Assembly (NCBI RefSeq): GCF_900564155.1 | Contig: NZ_LS999839.1 | Location: forward strand, 1,113,097-1,177,096 | DNA from: Pedobacter schmidteae | GTDB taxonomy: Bacteria; Bacteroidota; Bacteroidia; Sphingobacteriales; Sphingobacteriaceae | Length of the DNA stretch: 64,000 bases | Reading direction: 5' to 3' | Part shown: positions 27,307 to 35,938 of the stretch, one piece after another | Layout of the letters: every line of letters starts with the position of its first letter | Numbering within the stretch: the stretch's first letter is position 1 | Position numbers and translations under genes: made by a program | The notes under the pieces: model-generated | What the model saw: the letters and a program-made list of their open reading frames with translations, nothing else | Databases searched by the model: none | Told to the model about the DNA's origin: nothing

Positions 27307-28893
27307 ATGAAAAAAGTAGATTTTTTGGTAATTGGTTCGGGGATAGCAGGTTTAAGCTTTGCTTTAAAGGCTGCTCAGCATGGTAAGGTTTTAATTGTTA
27401 CAAAATCAAACGAAGACGAGTCGAATACCAAGTATGCTCAGGGTGGGGTAGCTGTAGTTGTTGATAAAGACGATTCTTTCGAAAAACATATAGAAGATAC
27501 CTTAATAGCAGGGGATGGTTTGTGCGATAAAAAGATTGTGGAAATCGTTGTAAAAGAGGGACCTCAGCGAATCCAGGAAATCATTGATTACGGGATTAAT
27601 TTTGATAAAAACAGAACTGGTGTATATGATCTGGCAAAGGAAGGAGGACACTCAGAACACCGTGTTTTGCACTATAAAGACGTTACAGGATATGAAATTG
27701 AGAGCGTTTTATTGAAGCAAATTCATCAAAATAAGAACATCGAGATATTAACACATTACTTCTGTTTGGAGTTGATTACACAGCATCATTTGGGGCAGCA
27801 TGTGGATAAGAGTTCTGAAGATATCAACTGTTACGGTATATATGCTTTTAATACAGAGCTTAACGATGTGGAAAAGATCTTAGCTAATGTGACTATCATG
27901 GCTTCAGGTGGTGCAGGACATGTTTATTCGAGTACAACCAATCCGGTTATTGCTACTGGTGATGGTATGGCAATGGTTTATCGTGCTAAAGGAAAAGTGC
28001 GTAATATGGAGTTTATACAGTTTCATCCTACGGCTTTATATAACCCTGGTGAGTATCCTGCTTTCTTAATTTCGGAGGCCGTACGAGGCTTTGGAGGCGT
28101 GTTGAGAAGAAAGAATGGGGATGAATTTATGTACGAATATGACCAGCGTGGTTCGTTGGCCCCAAGGGATATTGTAGCCCGTGCCATTGATGCGGAGATG
28201 AAGAAATCGGGTGAAGATTTTGTATATCTGGATATTCGGAACAGGAAAAAATCAGATATTTTGGAGCATTTTCCTAATATATATGCCAAATGTTTATCTA
28301 TAGGTATTGATATGACCAAAGATCTAATTCCGGTAACTCCGGCTGCCCATTATATGTGTGGAGGGATTATGGTAGATGAATATGGACGTTCGTCTATTAA
28401 AAATTTATATGCCTGTGGAGAATGCTCATCAACAGGGTTACATGGAGCTAATAGATTGGCTTCCAATTCGTTATTAGAAGCTCCGGTTTTTGCACACCGC
28501 ATTTATGAAGATGCCATTAAGGTATTTAAAAATAGTGTAATTCCTGAAAATATCCCTGAATGGGATGCCAAAGGGGTTATGCAATCGGATGAGGATATTC
28601 TGGTGACACATAACCTGCGTGAAACGCAGAAATTAATGAGTGATTATGTAGGCATTGTGCGTTCTGATTTTAGATTGGAACGGGCCATGAGAAGGTTATT
28701 TTTATTACATGAAGAGACGGAAGAATTTTATAAAGCGAATAAGGTTTCTGTTAAATTATGTGAATTGAGAAACGTTATTCAGGTTGCTTTTTTAGTGATA
28801 AAGGCAGCTAAAGTTAGAAAAGAGAGTAGGGGACTGCATTATACAACTGATTATCCAAATCATTCTACAGAATTAAAAGACACAATTTTTTAA
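27307..28893 (+). CDS. nadB: L-aspartate oxidase NadB
   Basis: A 528-residue flavoprotein that oxidises aspartate to iminoaspartate, the first step of NAD synthesis. FAD-binding VIGSGIAGLSFAL (5-17), then SNTKYAQGGVAVV, HSEHRVLHYKDVTG, MEFIQFHPTALY and the C-terminal GANRLASNSLLEA block are typical of NadB. The ATG at 27307 begins MKKVDFLVIGSG; a TTG 21 bp upstream is less likely. It is divergent from nadA, and the carbonic anhydrase-like gene follows 3 bp after its stop. Confidence 0.96.
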   Translation: MKKVDFLVIGSGIAGLSFALKAAQHGKVLIVTKSNEDESNTKYAQGGVAVVVDKDDSFEKHIEDTLIAGDGLCDKKIVEIVVKEGPQRIQEIIDYGINFDKNRTGVYDLAKEGGHSEHRVLHYKDVTGYEIESVLLKQIHQNKNIEILTHYFCLELITQHHLGQHVDKSSEDINCYGIYAFNTELNDVEKILANVTIMASGGAGHVYSSTTNPVIATGDGMAMVYRAKGKVRNMEFIQFHPTALYNPGEYPAFLISEAVRGFGGVLRRKNGDEFMYEYDQRGSLAPRDIVARAIDAEMKKSGEDFVYLDIRNRKKSDILEHFPNIYAKCLSIGIDMTKDLIPVTPAAHYMCGGIMVDEYGRSSIKNLYACGECSSTGLHGANRLASNSLLEAPVFAHRIYEDAIKVFKNSVIPENIPEWDAKGVMQSDEDILVTHNLRETQKLMSDYVGIVRSDFRLERAMRRLFLLHEETEEFYKANKVSVKLCELRNVIQVAFLVIKAAKVRKESRGLHYTTDYPNHSTELKDTIF

Positions 28894-28896
28894 AAC

Positions 28897-29406
28897 ATGG
28901 CCGTAATATTACCAGTTAAAGATAAGGACCCAAAGTGGGGAAAGGATTGCTTTATAGCGCCAAATGCAACTATTGTAGGCGATGTTTTGATGGGAAATAA
29001 TTGCTCCGTATGGTTTAATGCGGTGATTAGGGGGGATGTAAACAGCATTACTATTGGTGATGAAACCAATATTCAGGATGGTGCGGTAATACATGCTACT
29101 TATCTTAAGGCATCAACAACGATAGGAAATAGGGTATCGATAGGGCATAATGCGATTGTACATGGCTGTATATTAAAAGACCATATTTTGATCGGAATGG
29201 GGGCTATTGTGATGGATAATGCGCTAGTGGAAGAATATTGTATCATTGCTGCAGGTTCTGTGGTATTGGAGAATACACATTGCGAAAGCGGGTTCATTTA
29301 TGCAGGTACACCCGCAAAAAAAATAAAGCCCATTACTGATGAGCAAAGGGCTTTATTAAATAAGCTTCCGGATAATTATATTCTCTATTCGGGTTGGTTT
29401 ATGTAA
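28897..29406 (+). CDS. Gamma-class carbonic anhydrase family protein
   Basis: A 169-residue left-handed beta-helix (hexapeptide repeat) protein with the three zinc-ligand histidines H66, H84 and H89 (IHATY, SIGHNAIVHG) of the gamma carbonic anhydrase/YrdA-PaaY family. Many such small members have weak or untested CO2-hydration activity. The ATG lies 3 bp after nadB, so it is co-transcribed. The stop is directly next to the stop of the convergent lipoprotein gene. Confidence 0.9.
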   Translation: MAVILPVKDKDPKWGKDCFIAPNATIVGDVLMGNNCSVWFNAVIRGDVNSITIGDETNIQDGAVIHATYLKASTTIGNRVSIGHNAIVHGCILKDHILIGMGAIVMDNALVEEYCIIAAGSVVLENTHCESGFIYAGTPAKKIKPITDEQRALLNKLPDNYILYSGWFM

Positions 29407-31035
29407 CTATTCTTTTGGAATAGTTATGGTTTCGTTTCGTTCCCAATTGGCTCTGATAGAGAGCTCTTTAGGTTCGTTCCATATTTTTTCGGGCTGCAGG
29501 CCAAGCTTTACGCTTCCTGTATCCCATTTTCCATTTTTATTGGTATCATAACTTATTCTGATCCAGTATTTTCCGGCTTTGTAATTGGCAAATCTAACGG
29601 TGGTATCGCGGGTAATAACCAGGGTATTTACTACGCTTTTGCCTTCATTTAAAACATCAAGTATAAAGCTTTTATTGGGTTCAGGTGGCACAATTTTTAC
29701 TACAAGTGTACCGTAATCATCTTTATTGGCCAGCTGGAAAGATTTGCTGAACTCCTTGTTTTTGGTATTGAATATGGCAGTTACGGCACCTGCACCAAAC
29801 TTAATGTCATAAGTCTTTTTGGGTCTCCAGGGATAGCGGAAATAGTAGGAGAGTAGGTCGGTGCTATCTTTAATCATGGTAAAGTTTTTACGGTCTACAG
29901 AGTCTTCTAATAGGCTTACTTTAGAGATATCAGTGCTTTCTATAGGAAAGTTAAAAGTGATTCTTAAGGGCTTATTTGGGTTTAAAAGACGATTATCAAT
30001 GTTGTCGGAGGAACTCAATACCCTGGTATAAGTTTCTTTTTTACCCCTGGTAAAATTGACGGTTTGCAATACTTTTCCCCCTTCTTTGATGGCTACTTTG
30101 GTGGAGTCGAAGTTGAGTTCTTTAAGCCAAATTCTTAGTGAATCGTTGTTCTTGCTAAATTTAATCAGTTTTGTAGGATCCAATCCGGCCGGTTCGGTAA
30201 CCACTATTTCGGGTTTGATCAATTTTTGATTGAAAGACATGGAGATGCTTCCATCAGTGTTCAGGCGTTTATCCAATACACGGAAAACGGTCGCATCTTC
30301 TTTAAAAATGCTTAAATTAATGTTATCCAGTACTTTATCCAATACAATGGAATCCTTTAAAAAGGCTATTTCGTCGGTTAACTGCTGATAGATTTTGTCG
30401 CCGCTTTTTTCTTTTAATGCGTAGATTTTGTAAGTATCTTTTCTAAGGTTATTGAGGGCATAATTGCCGCTGCTGTCTGTGGTAGTGAAGATAGCAGGTT
30501 TGGCCTTACCAAATAGGGTGTCTCTTTTTAAAGGGTAAATAAAAACGAGAGCATCCAGTTCAGGCAAACCTGTTACGGAATTCACCACTTTTCCTTTGAT
30601 ACTGAGAGAATCCAGTTGTGGACCAGTAGAAAATACGTATGTAAAATTTTTAACAACGTTGCCTTCATTCACATCGGCAATAGCCTTGCCAAAATTGAGG
30701 GTATAAGTCGTATTTTTTTCTAGCGTATCAACTATGGTAACTTCCAGCTTTTTTCCTTTAGTTTTTAATTGCGGAGGTTTTTCCATTTCCGGCGAAACAG
30801 AGAATTCTTTAAGTTCATTTTGTATTTTGAAATACTCGTCAAATTCAATCACAATTTTTGGAGCGGTAAAATTTACCGTCAAATTTTTCGGAGTGATTTT
30901 TAACATCTTCGGTGGTTCGGTATCTTTTGGCCCACCCTGAGGTTGCTGCATGCTTGCACAGGCATAAAACACTATGCTAACGAAAAGTAGTGCAATAAAA
31001 TTCCTTAAATTTTGTGTTCTTCGTTTTTTAGCCAT
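29407..31035 (-). CDS. Ig-like domain lipoprotein
   Basis: A 542-residue lipoprotein with signal peptide and lipobox ending at C26 (VFYAC). After PQGGPKDTEPP comes a bacterial Ig-like domain (BIg_5 type: PKNLTVNFTAPKIVIEFDEYF), followed by beta-rich segments including a carboxypeptidase-regulatory-like unit (DSSGNYALNNLRKDTYKIYALKE). It is probably anchored in the outer membrane or periplasmic face. The family is widespread in Bacteroidota without known function. It lies downstream of mnmG on the same strand with a 142-bp gap and no clear terminator. Confidence 0.75.
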   Translation of the reverse strand: MAKKRRTQNLRNFIALLFVSIVFYACASMQQPQGGPKDTEPPKMLKITPKNLTVNFTAPKIVIEFDEYFKIQNELKEFSVSPEMEKPPQLKTKGKKLEVTIVDTLEKNTTYTLNFGKAIADVNEGNVVKNFTYVFSTGPQLDSLSIKGKVVNSVTGLPELDALVFIYPLKRDTLFGKAKPAIFTTTDSSGNYALNNLRKDTYKIYALKEKSGDKIYQQLTDEIAFLKDSIVLDKVLDNINLSIFKEDATVFRVLDKRLNTDGSISMSFNQKLIKPEIVVTEPAGLDPTKLIKFSKNNDSLRIWLKELNFDSTKVAIKEGGKVLQTVNFTRGKKETYTRVLSSSDNIDNRLLNPNKPLRITFNFPIESTDISKVSLLEDSVDRKNFTMIKDSTDLLSYYFRYPWRPKKTYDIKFGAGAVTAIFNTKNKEFSKSFQLANKDDYGTLVVKIVPPEPNKSFILDVLNEGKSVVNTLVITRDTTVRFANYKAGKYWIRISYDTNKNGKWDTGSVKLGLQPEKIWNEPKELSIRANWERNETITIPKE

Positions 31036-31177
31036 TTATATGAGCTGTATTTGATTTATATGTTTTTCTAACTAATACTATTAAAAAAGATTAAAAGTTC
31101 TTTAAATCGCTTTAAAATGGCTTAGTTTTTAATTTGCTATTTTTTATGTAATTATCTGTAAAACAATAAGTTATGTT

Positions 31178-33040
31178 TTATTTGCTGATATGTACCATTA
31201 AAACGGATATATCAGAGGGTGAAACACCTGAAATTCGGGAAGCCTGTCCTAAAGTTCTAGGTTTTATCTTCAACAGTTTCTCACGTGCTTCTTTAGATAA
31301 AGATACTAATTGAGAATAATCAAAATTAGGATTGATGTCTTTATCTTCCATCTTCTGCATTTTGTTTACGATTTCCTGTTCTTTTTCAAAATAGCTTTCG
31401 TATTTAATTTTAATTTCTGCCTGTTCGATGGTCTCTTTATCAAATTGATTAAGTAGCTCATTTAAGGCCGGACTCACTTTTCTTACATCGTCAATGCCTA
31501 CTTGTGGTCGGCTCAGTAAACTAAATATTTTTACGTTCTGGTTCAATGTGCTTGTTCCCAAATCTTCAAGCATCGCATTCGCACTGCTCATTTCTATTCC
31601 TTGTTTTTTGGCGAAGGCAACAATTGCGTCCGAGTTTTCTACCTTTTTATGGACAATATCCAGTCGTTCGTCGCTGATCAATCCGAGTTGATGACCAATA
31701 GGAGAGAGCCTGATGTCGGCATTATCCTGGCGCAGGAGGAGGCGATGTTCGGCTCTTGAAGTAAACATTCTATAAGGTTCTTCAGTACCTTTTGTAACCA
31801 AATCGTCAATTAAAACACCAATATATGACTCAGAACGCTTCATGATCAGTTCATGTTTGTCAAATACCTTTTGATGTGCGTTAATTCCAGCTATAAAACC
31901 TTGACTAGCAGCTTCTTCGTATCCTGTTGTGCCATTGATCTGACCTGCAAAGAACAAATTGCTGATTAATTTGGTTTCAAGAGTAAGAGAAAGCTGGGTA
32001 GGTGGAAAATAATCGTATTCTATGGCGTAACCTGGTCTGAACATTCTGGCATTTTCAAAGCCCGGGATCTGTATCAAAGCACGGTATTGTACGTCTTCCG
32101 GTAGGGAAGTAGAGAAGCCATTGACATAGATTTCGCAGGTATTCCAGCCTTCTGGTTCTACAAAAATCTGATGTCTTTCGCGTTCAGCAAAACGGTTTAT
32201 TTTGTCTTCTATAGAAGGGCAATACCGTGGTCCGAGACCTTTGATACGTCCGGTGAACATTGGAGATTTTTCGAATCCTTCCTTTAATGTTTCGTGAACA
32301 TTTGCATTCGTATAAGTAATCCAGCAGCAGCGTTGTTCGGTTGGAAGTTCTACATTTGTATAAGAAAAACGACCTGGATTTTGGTCTCCCCATTGCTCTT
32401 CCATTACACTATAATTTAACGATCGACCATCAATTCGGGGTGGGGTACCAGTCTTCATTCTTCCTGCTTCGAAGCCCAGTTCTGTCAATTGTTCTGTCAG
32501 TCCTGTAGCTGCTTTTTCTCCGGTTCTGCCACCTCCAAATTTCTTTTCTCCGATATGGATTAAGCCATTTAAAAATGTGCCATTGGTAAGCACAACTGAC
32601 TTGGCTTTGATCTCTACACCTATGGCAGTTTTTACGCCAACTACGGTATTGTTTTTGATAATTAAGCTACTCACCATATCTTGCCAGAAGTCGACATTTG
32701 GGGTGCGTTCGAGTGCAAGACGCCATTCTTCTGCGAACCGTTTTCTGTCATTTTGTGTTCTGGGACTCCACATAGCGGGGCCTTTAGAGAGGTTGAGCAT
32801 TCTGAATTGCAGGGTAGTTTTATCGCTTATTATACCCGAATATCCACCCATTGCGTCTATTTCGCGTACAATTTGCCCTTTTGCTACGCCACCCATTGCC
32901 GGGTTACAACTCATCTGGGCGATGGTTTCCATGTTCATGGTGATGAGCAAAACAGAGGAGCCCAGATTGGCTGCTGCCGCTGCTGCTTCACATCCGGCAT
33001 GTCCGGCACCTACAACTATTACATCATATTCTTTAAACAT
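31178..33040 (-). CDS. mnmG: tRNA uridine-5-carboxymethylaminomethyl modification enzyme MnmG
   Basis: A 620-residue MnmG (GidA) that, with MnmE, installs the cmnm5 group on U34 of tRNAs. FAD-binding [19 protein letters not shown] (about 9-27), [34 protein letters not shown] and [17 protein letters not shown] are all present. gidA/mnmG is often close to the replication origin, and here a perfect parS site lies 22 bp upstream of the ATG. The AT-rich leader contains that site, so ParB binding could affect mnmG transcription. Confidence 0.97.
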   Translation of the reverse strand: MFKEYDVIVVGAGHAGCEAAAAAANLGSSVLLITMNMETIAQMSCNPAMGGVAKGQIVREIDAMGGYSGIISDKTTLQFRMLNLSKGPAMWSPRTQNDRKRFAEEWRLALERTPNVDFWQDMVSSLIIKNNTVVGVKTAIGVEIKAKSVVLTNGTFLNGLIHIGEKKFGGGRTGEKAATGLTEQLTELGFEAGRMKTGTPPRIDGRSLNYSVMEEQWGDQNPGRFSYTNVELPTEQRCCWITYTNANVHETLKEGFEKSPMFTGRIKGLGPRYCPSIEDKINRFAERERHQIFVEPEGWNTCEIYVNGFSTSLPEDVQYRALIQIPGFENARMFRPGYAIEYDYFPPTQLSLTLETKLISNLFFAGQINGTTGYEEAASQGFIAGINAHQKVFDKHELIMKRSESYIGVLIDDLVTKGTEEPYRMFTSRAEHRLLLRQDNADIRLSPIGHQLGLISDERLDIVHKKVENSDAIVAFAKKQGIEMSSANAMLEDLGTSTLNQNVKIFSLLSRPQVGIDDVRKVSPALNELLNQFDKETIEQAEIKIKYESYFEKEQEIVNKMQKMEDKDINPNFDYSQLVSLSKEAREKLLKIKPRTLGQASRISGVSPSDISVLMVHISK

Positions 33041-33061
33041 TTTGTTTGTTTTTTTTAAGGT

Positions 33062-33077
33062 TGTTTCACGTGGAACA
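33062..33077. other. parS centromere site (ParB-binding)
   Basis: TGTTTCACGTGGAACA is a perfect match to the 16-bp parS consensus (the reverse complement of the canonical TGTTCCACGTGAAACA), an imperfect inverted repeat. ParB/Spo0J loads here and ParA moves the origin region. Such sites normally lie near oriC. It sits in the 191-bp spacer between mnmG and the ABC-F gene, about 6 kb from the candidate origin. Confidence 0.9.
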
Positions 33078-33231
33078 TTTACTTTATTGTGGGTAATCTA
33101 TTTCGTTTATTTGTAAAGATCGGGGCTTAGAAGAGCTTATTTTGATAATTAAAAATTAGAAAGTGCATAAATAAAATAGCTGTTTTGTAAAGTTAATCTG
33201 CGGGATTTCGGCTTTTCCAAACCCTGATCTT

Positions 33232-35097
33232 TTATTGATTTTCCGAAAGTTCTAACCAGCGTTCGGTTATCTTTTCCAGTTCAATATTTAACGTTTTTAT
33301 TTTGTCGGTACGTTGCTGTAATTCTACATAATCTCCGTTATCAATGTCTGATAAAGATAACGTCAAATTATTGATTTCATTTTCCAGTTCGGTAATTCTT
33401 AACTCCGATTCTTCCAATTCGCGCTGCTCCTTATAGCTTAGTTTTTTTGTCGGCGTAGTAGGGGCAACTGCTGCTGTATTTTGTTTGGGTTTACTTTCAG
33501 TTTTTTCTTTCGGAGTGTCTAGACTGATCCGGTATTCTGAGTAGTTTCCATTGTAAATGGCTACCTCACCATTGCCTTCCATGATAAATAATTGCTCGCT
33601 CATTTTGTCCAGCAAATACCTGTCGTGAGAAACCAGGATCAGAACGCCTGGAAAGTTTTCCAGAAATTCTTCCAATACATTTAAGGTGTCAATGTCCAGG
33701 TCATTGGTAGGTTCATCCAAAATAAGAAAATTTGGATTTTGCATCAATACCTTCATCAGGTGTAAACGTTTCTTTTCTCCTCCGCTTAATTTCTCTACCA
33801 TGCCGTGTTGCTTTTTGGGAGGGAAGAGGAACAGGGTTAAGAGTTGCGAGGCGGAGATGGTTTGTCCATCGGCCATTTTGATGTATTCGGCATCCGACTT
33901 TACAATATCGATCACGCGCTCTTTTTCATTGAAAGCTAAGCCGCCTTGTTTGTAGTATCCGTATACGGTAGTTTCACCTGTGCTTACGCTTCCTTTCTCT
34001 GGTGGTAAAAATCCGGTAATGATATTGAGCAAAGTGGATTTTCCTGTACCATTTTTCCCAGCCAAACCAATCCTGTCTGCACGTTTAAAGGTATAACTAA
34101 AGTCGTTGATGATATTTTTTTGATCGAAAGATTGACCAATATGATTCAGTTCAAGGATCTTATTGCCTTGTCTGGACATCTTTACGTTTAGTGTAACTTT
34201 TTGATTATCAGATCTTTGTTTTGTTTTTGACTCCAAATCATAGAAGGCATCAATCCTGGATTGAGATTTTGTAGTCCTTGCAGCAGGCATTCTTCTCATC
34301 CACTCCAATTCTTTTTTCAGCAGATTTTTGTTCTTCTGAAAAGTACTCTCATCTGCCGCTTCTCTTTCCGATTTCTTTTCCAGGAAGTAAGCGTAGTTTC
34401 CATTGTAGTTATATATTTTGCCTCTGTCGAGCTCTACGATGGTATTACATACATTATCGAGGAAATAACGGTCGTGGGTAACCAATAACAAAGTTTTGTT
34501 GCCAGTGGTCAGCAATTTCTCCAACCACTCGATCGTATCTATATCCAGGTGGTTGGTAGGCTCATCCAGCACATATATCTCCGGATCTTCAATCAACAGT
34601 TTAGCCAGAGCCAAACGTTTTTTCTGTCCTCCGGATAGGGTAGAAATTTGTTGCTGCAAATGGGTTATGCCCATTCTGCTCAGAATGGTTTTTATTTCAT
34701 GTTCATATTCCCAGGCATTGTGTTCGCTCAGTTCTTCGTATAAACGGTTCAGTTTCTTTTCGTCCGGGTTAGGATCTTCAATCAATTCCTCATATTCCCT
34801 GATCAGCTGTTGTTGTTTGTTTTCCAATGAAAAGATAAAATCGCTGATAGAATGCCCTTCTGTGAAACTGGGTTCCTGATCCAAAAAACCAATTTTAACG
34901 GATTTGTTCTTTACAATTTTTCCTTCCAAAGGAGCAAACCTTTCGGCAAGCAGTTTCAGTAGGGTACTTTTTCCGGCACCGTTGATTCCTACCAACGCTA
35001 CGCGCTGCCCGGTTTGGATACCCAGGGTTAAATTTTTAAATAGCCATTCGTCGTGATAAGCATGGCCTAAGCTTTCGGCTGCGATAAGTGTGCTCAA
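33232..35097 (-). CDS. ABC-F family ATPase (Uup-like)
   Basis: A 621-residue soluble protein with two ABC domains and no membrane segment. The first has Walker A GINGAGKST (37-45), signature LSGGQKKR (154-161) and LDEPTNHLD (177-185). The second has GKNGTGKST, LSGGEKKR and LDEPTNDLD. A C-terminal coiled coil (about 555-621) follows a Lys/Thr/Pro linker. This is the Uup-like layout; ABC-F proteins act on ribosomes or, for Uup, have been linked to DNA and ribosome maintenance. A resistance role is not supported. It is transcribed from the long spacer 35098-35492. Confidence 0.93.
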   Translation of the reverse strand: MSTLIAAESLGHAYHDEWLFKNLTLGIQTGQRVALVGINGAGKSTLLKLLAERFAPLEGKIVKNKSVKIGFLDQEPSFTEGHSISDFIFSLENKQQQLIREYEELIEDPNPDEKKLNRLYEELSEHNAWEYEHEIKTILSRMGITHLQQQISTLSGGQKKRLALAKLLIEDPEIYVLDEPTNHLDIDTIEWLEKLLTTGNKTLLLVTHDRYFLDNVCNTIVELDRGKIYNYNGNYAYFLEKKSEREAADESTFQKNKNLLKKELEWMRRMPAARTTKSQSRIDAFYDLESKTKQRSDNQKVTLNVKMSRQGNKILELNHIGQSFDQKNIINDFSYTFKRADRIGLAGKNGTGKSTLLNIITGFLPPEKGSVSTGETTVYGYYKQGGLAFNEKERVIDIVKSDAEYIKMADGQTISASQLLTLFLFPPKKQHGMVEKLSGGEKKRLHLMKVLMQNPNFLILDEPTNDLDIDTLNVLEEFLENFPGVLILVSHDRYLLDKMSEQLFIMEGNGEVAIYNGNYSEYRISLDTPKEKTESKPKQNTAAVAPTTPTKKLSYKEQRELEESELRITELENEINNLTLSLSDIDNGDYVELQQRTDKIKTLNIELEKITERWLELSENQ

Positions 35098-35492
35098 AGT
35101 CTGTGTTTAACGATATTATAGATAAGAAATTACCACAAAAGTAAGCAATAATTATTTGGTATACAGCTGCGCTTATTTTCGAGGTAAAAAGGGGGTAAAA
35201 AGTGACCTCTATAGCGCGCTTCTGAGCGCAGATCGGGATAAGATCTAATATAATGCTCATAAACAAGGTTAGATTCGTTTAGTGGCTTAAAAAAGGTATT
35301 TTCGACGAGCTGTGTTTTTTCTTATACGATGAAAATAGCCGCCCACAAAAAAGCACCATTTTTTTAGAAAATTTCAGGTTTTTGTAAAAAACTATAAACC
35401 CTATGGAATAAAATATAAAATCGGTGTTGTAAAGTAAATTTGCTCAGTAGCGAAAAAGCATAAAAACACAACAATAATAAACTGATTGCCTT
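35098..35492. other. 395-bp spacer between ybeY and the ABC-F gene
   Basis: No credible gene. It holds the probable ABC-F promoter, -7 element TACTTTTG at 35143-35136 (minus strand). Two adjacent small hairpins follow at 35216-35229 (GCGCT/AGCGC) and 35230-35246 (AGATC/GATCT). TAAATTTG at 35435 (plus strand) looks like a -7 element but has no gene behind it. The rest is AT-rich and featureless to my reading. Confidence 0.5.
35136..35143 (-). promoter_or_regulatory. Probable -7 element of the ABC-F gene
   Basis: On the minus strand TACTTTTG (TAnnTTTG) lies 39 bp before the ATG. No good -33 TTG was found at 19-21 nt spacing. Confidence 0.4.
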
Positions 35493-35927
35493 TTAAGGCT
35501 TCGGAAAAAGTGAAAGGTACTGGTCTTCCTTTGCGGTCATTAAAGTTTTTGCTGCTTTGCCCTTGTCTTTATAACCCAACAGGTGTAAGGTGCCATGGAT
35601 CATTACACGACATAACTCTTCGGCTACAGAAACCTTCAGATCTTTGGCATTTTCCCTAATCCTGTCTATACTGATAAATATATCCCCCACAATTGTTTTA
35701 AGCGCCTCAGAGTTATCAAAAGTAATCACATCGGTATAAGTGTCATGATTCAGGTAATCCTGGTTCATACGCAACAGATATTCGTCCGAGCAGAGAATAA
35801 AATTGAGTTCCTGCAAAACATAACCTTCCTGGGCAATGGCCGATGCTACCCAGGTTTTGATGGCCTTTTTGTTTTTTAGGTTATAGCTGGTTTCTTCGTT
35901 AAAAAAATGAATGCTTGCTTTGCTCAT
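35493..35927 (-). CDS. ybeY: Endoribonuclease YbeY
   Basis: A 144-residue YbeY, a metal-dependent RNase for rRNA maturation and 70S quality control. The catalytic motif reads H111-GTL-H115-LLGYK-D121. The third metal ligand, His in E. coli (HGxLHLxGxDH), is Asp here, as I recall for other Bacteroidota. The rest (TYTDVITFDNSE, GDIFISIDRIRENA) fits the family. It lies 11 bp downstream of the large DUF4175 gene and may be co-transcribed. Confidence 0.94.
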   Translation of the reverse strand: MSKASIHFFNEETSYNLKNKKAIKTWVASAIAQEGYVLQELNFILCSDEYLLRMNQDYLNHDTYTDVITFDNSEALKTIVGDIFISIDRIRENAKDLKVSVAEELCRVMIHGTLHLLGYKDKGKAAKTLMTAKEDQYLSLFPKP

Positions 35928-35938
35928 GGACGTATAAA

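Noticed and set aside
33232..35097. Antibiotic-resistance ABC-F protein
   Set aside because: The domain layout with C-terminal coiled coil fits the housekeeping Uup-like class; nothing indicates resistance.
35036..35266. 76-codon open frame on the minus strand upstream of the ABC-F gene
   Set aside because: It overlaps the ABC-F start and promoter in another frame and has no recognisable pattern.
35435..35442. TAAATTTG, a -7-like element on the plus strand
   Set aside because: No gene follows on that strand (ybeY is opposite), and the -33 element is absent.
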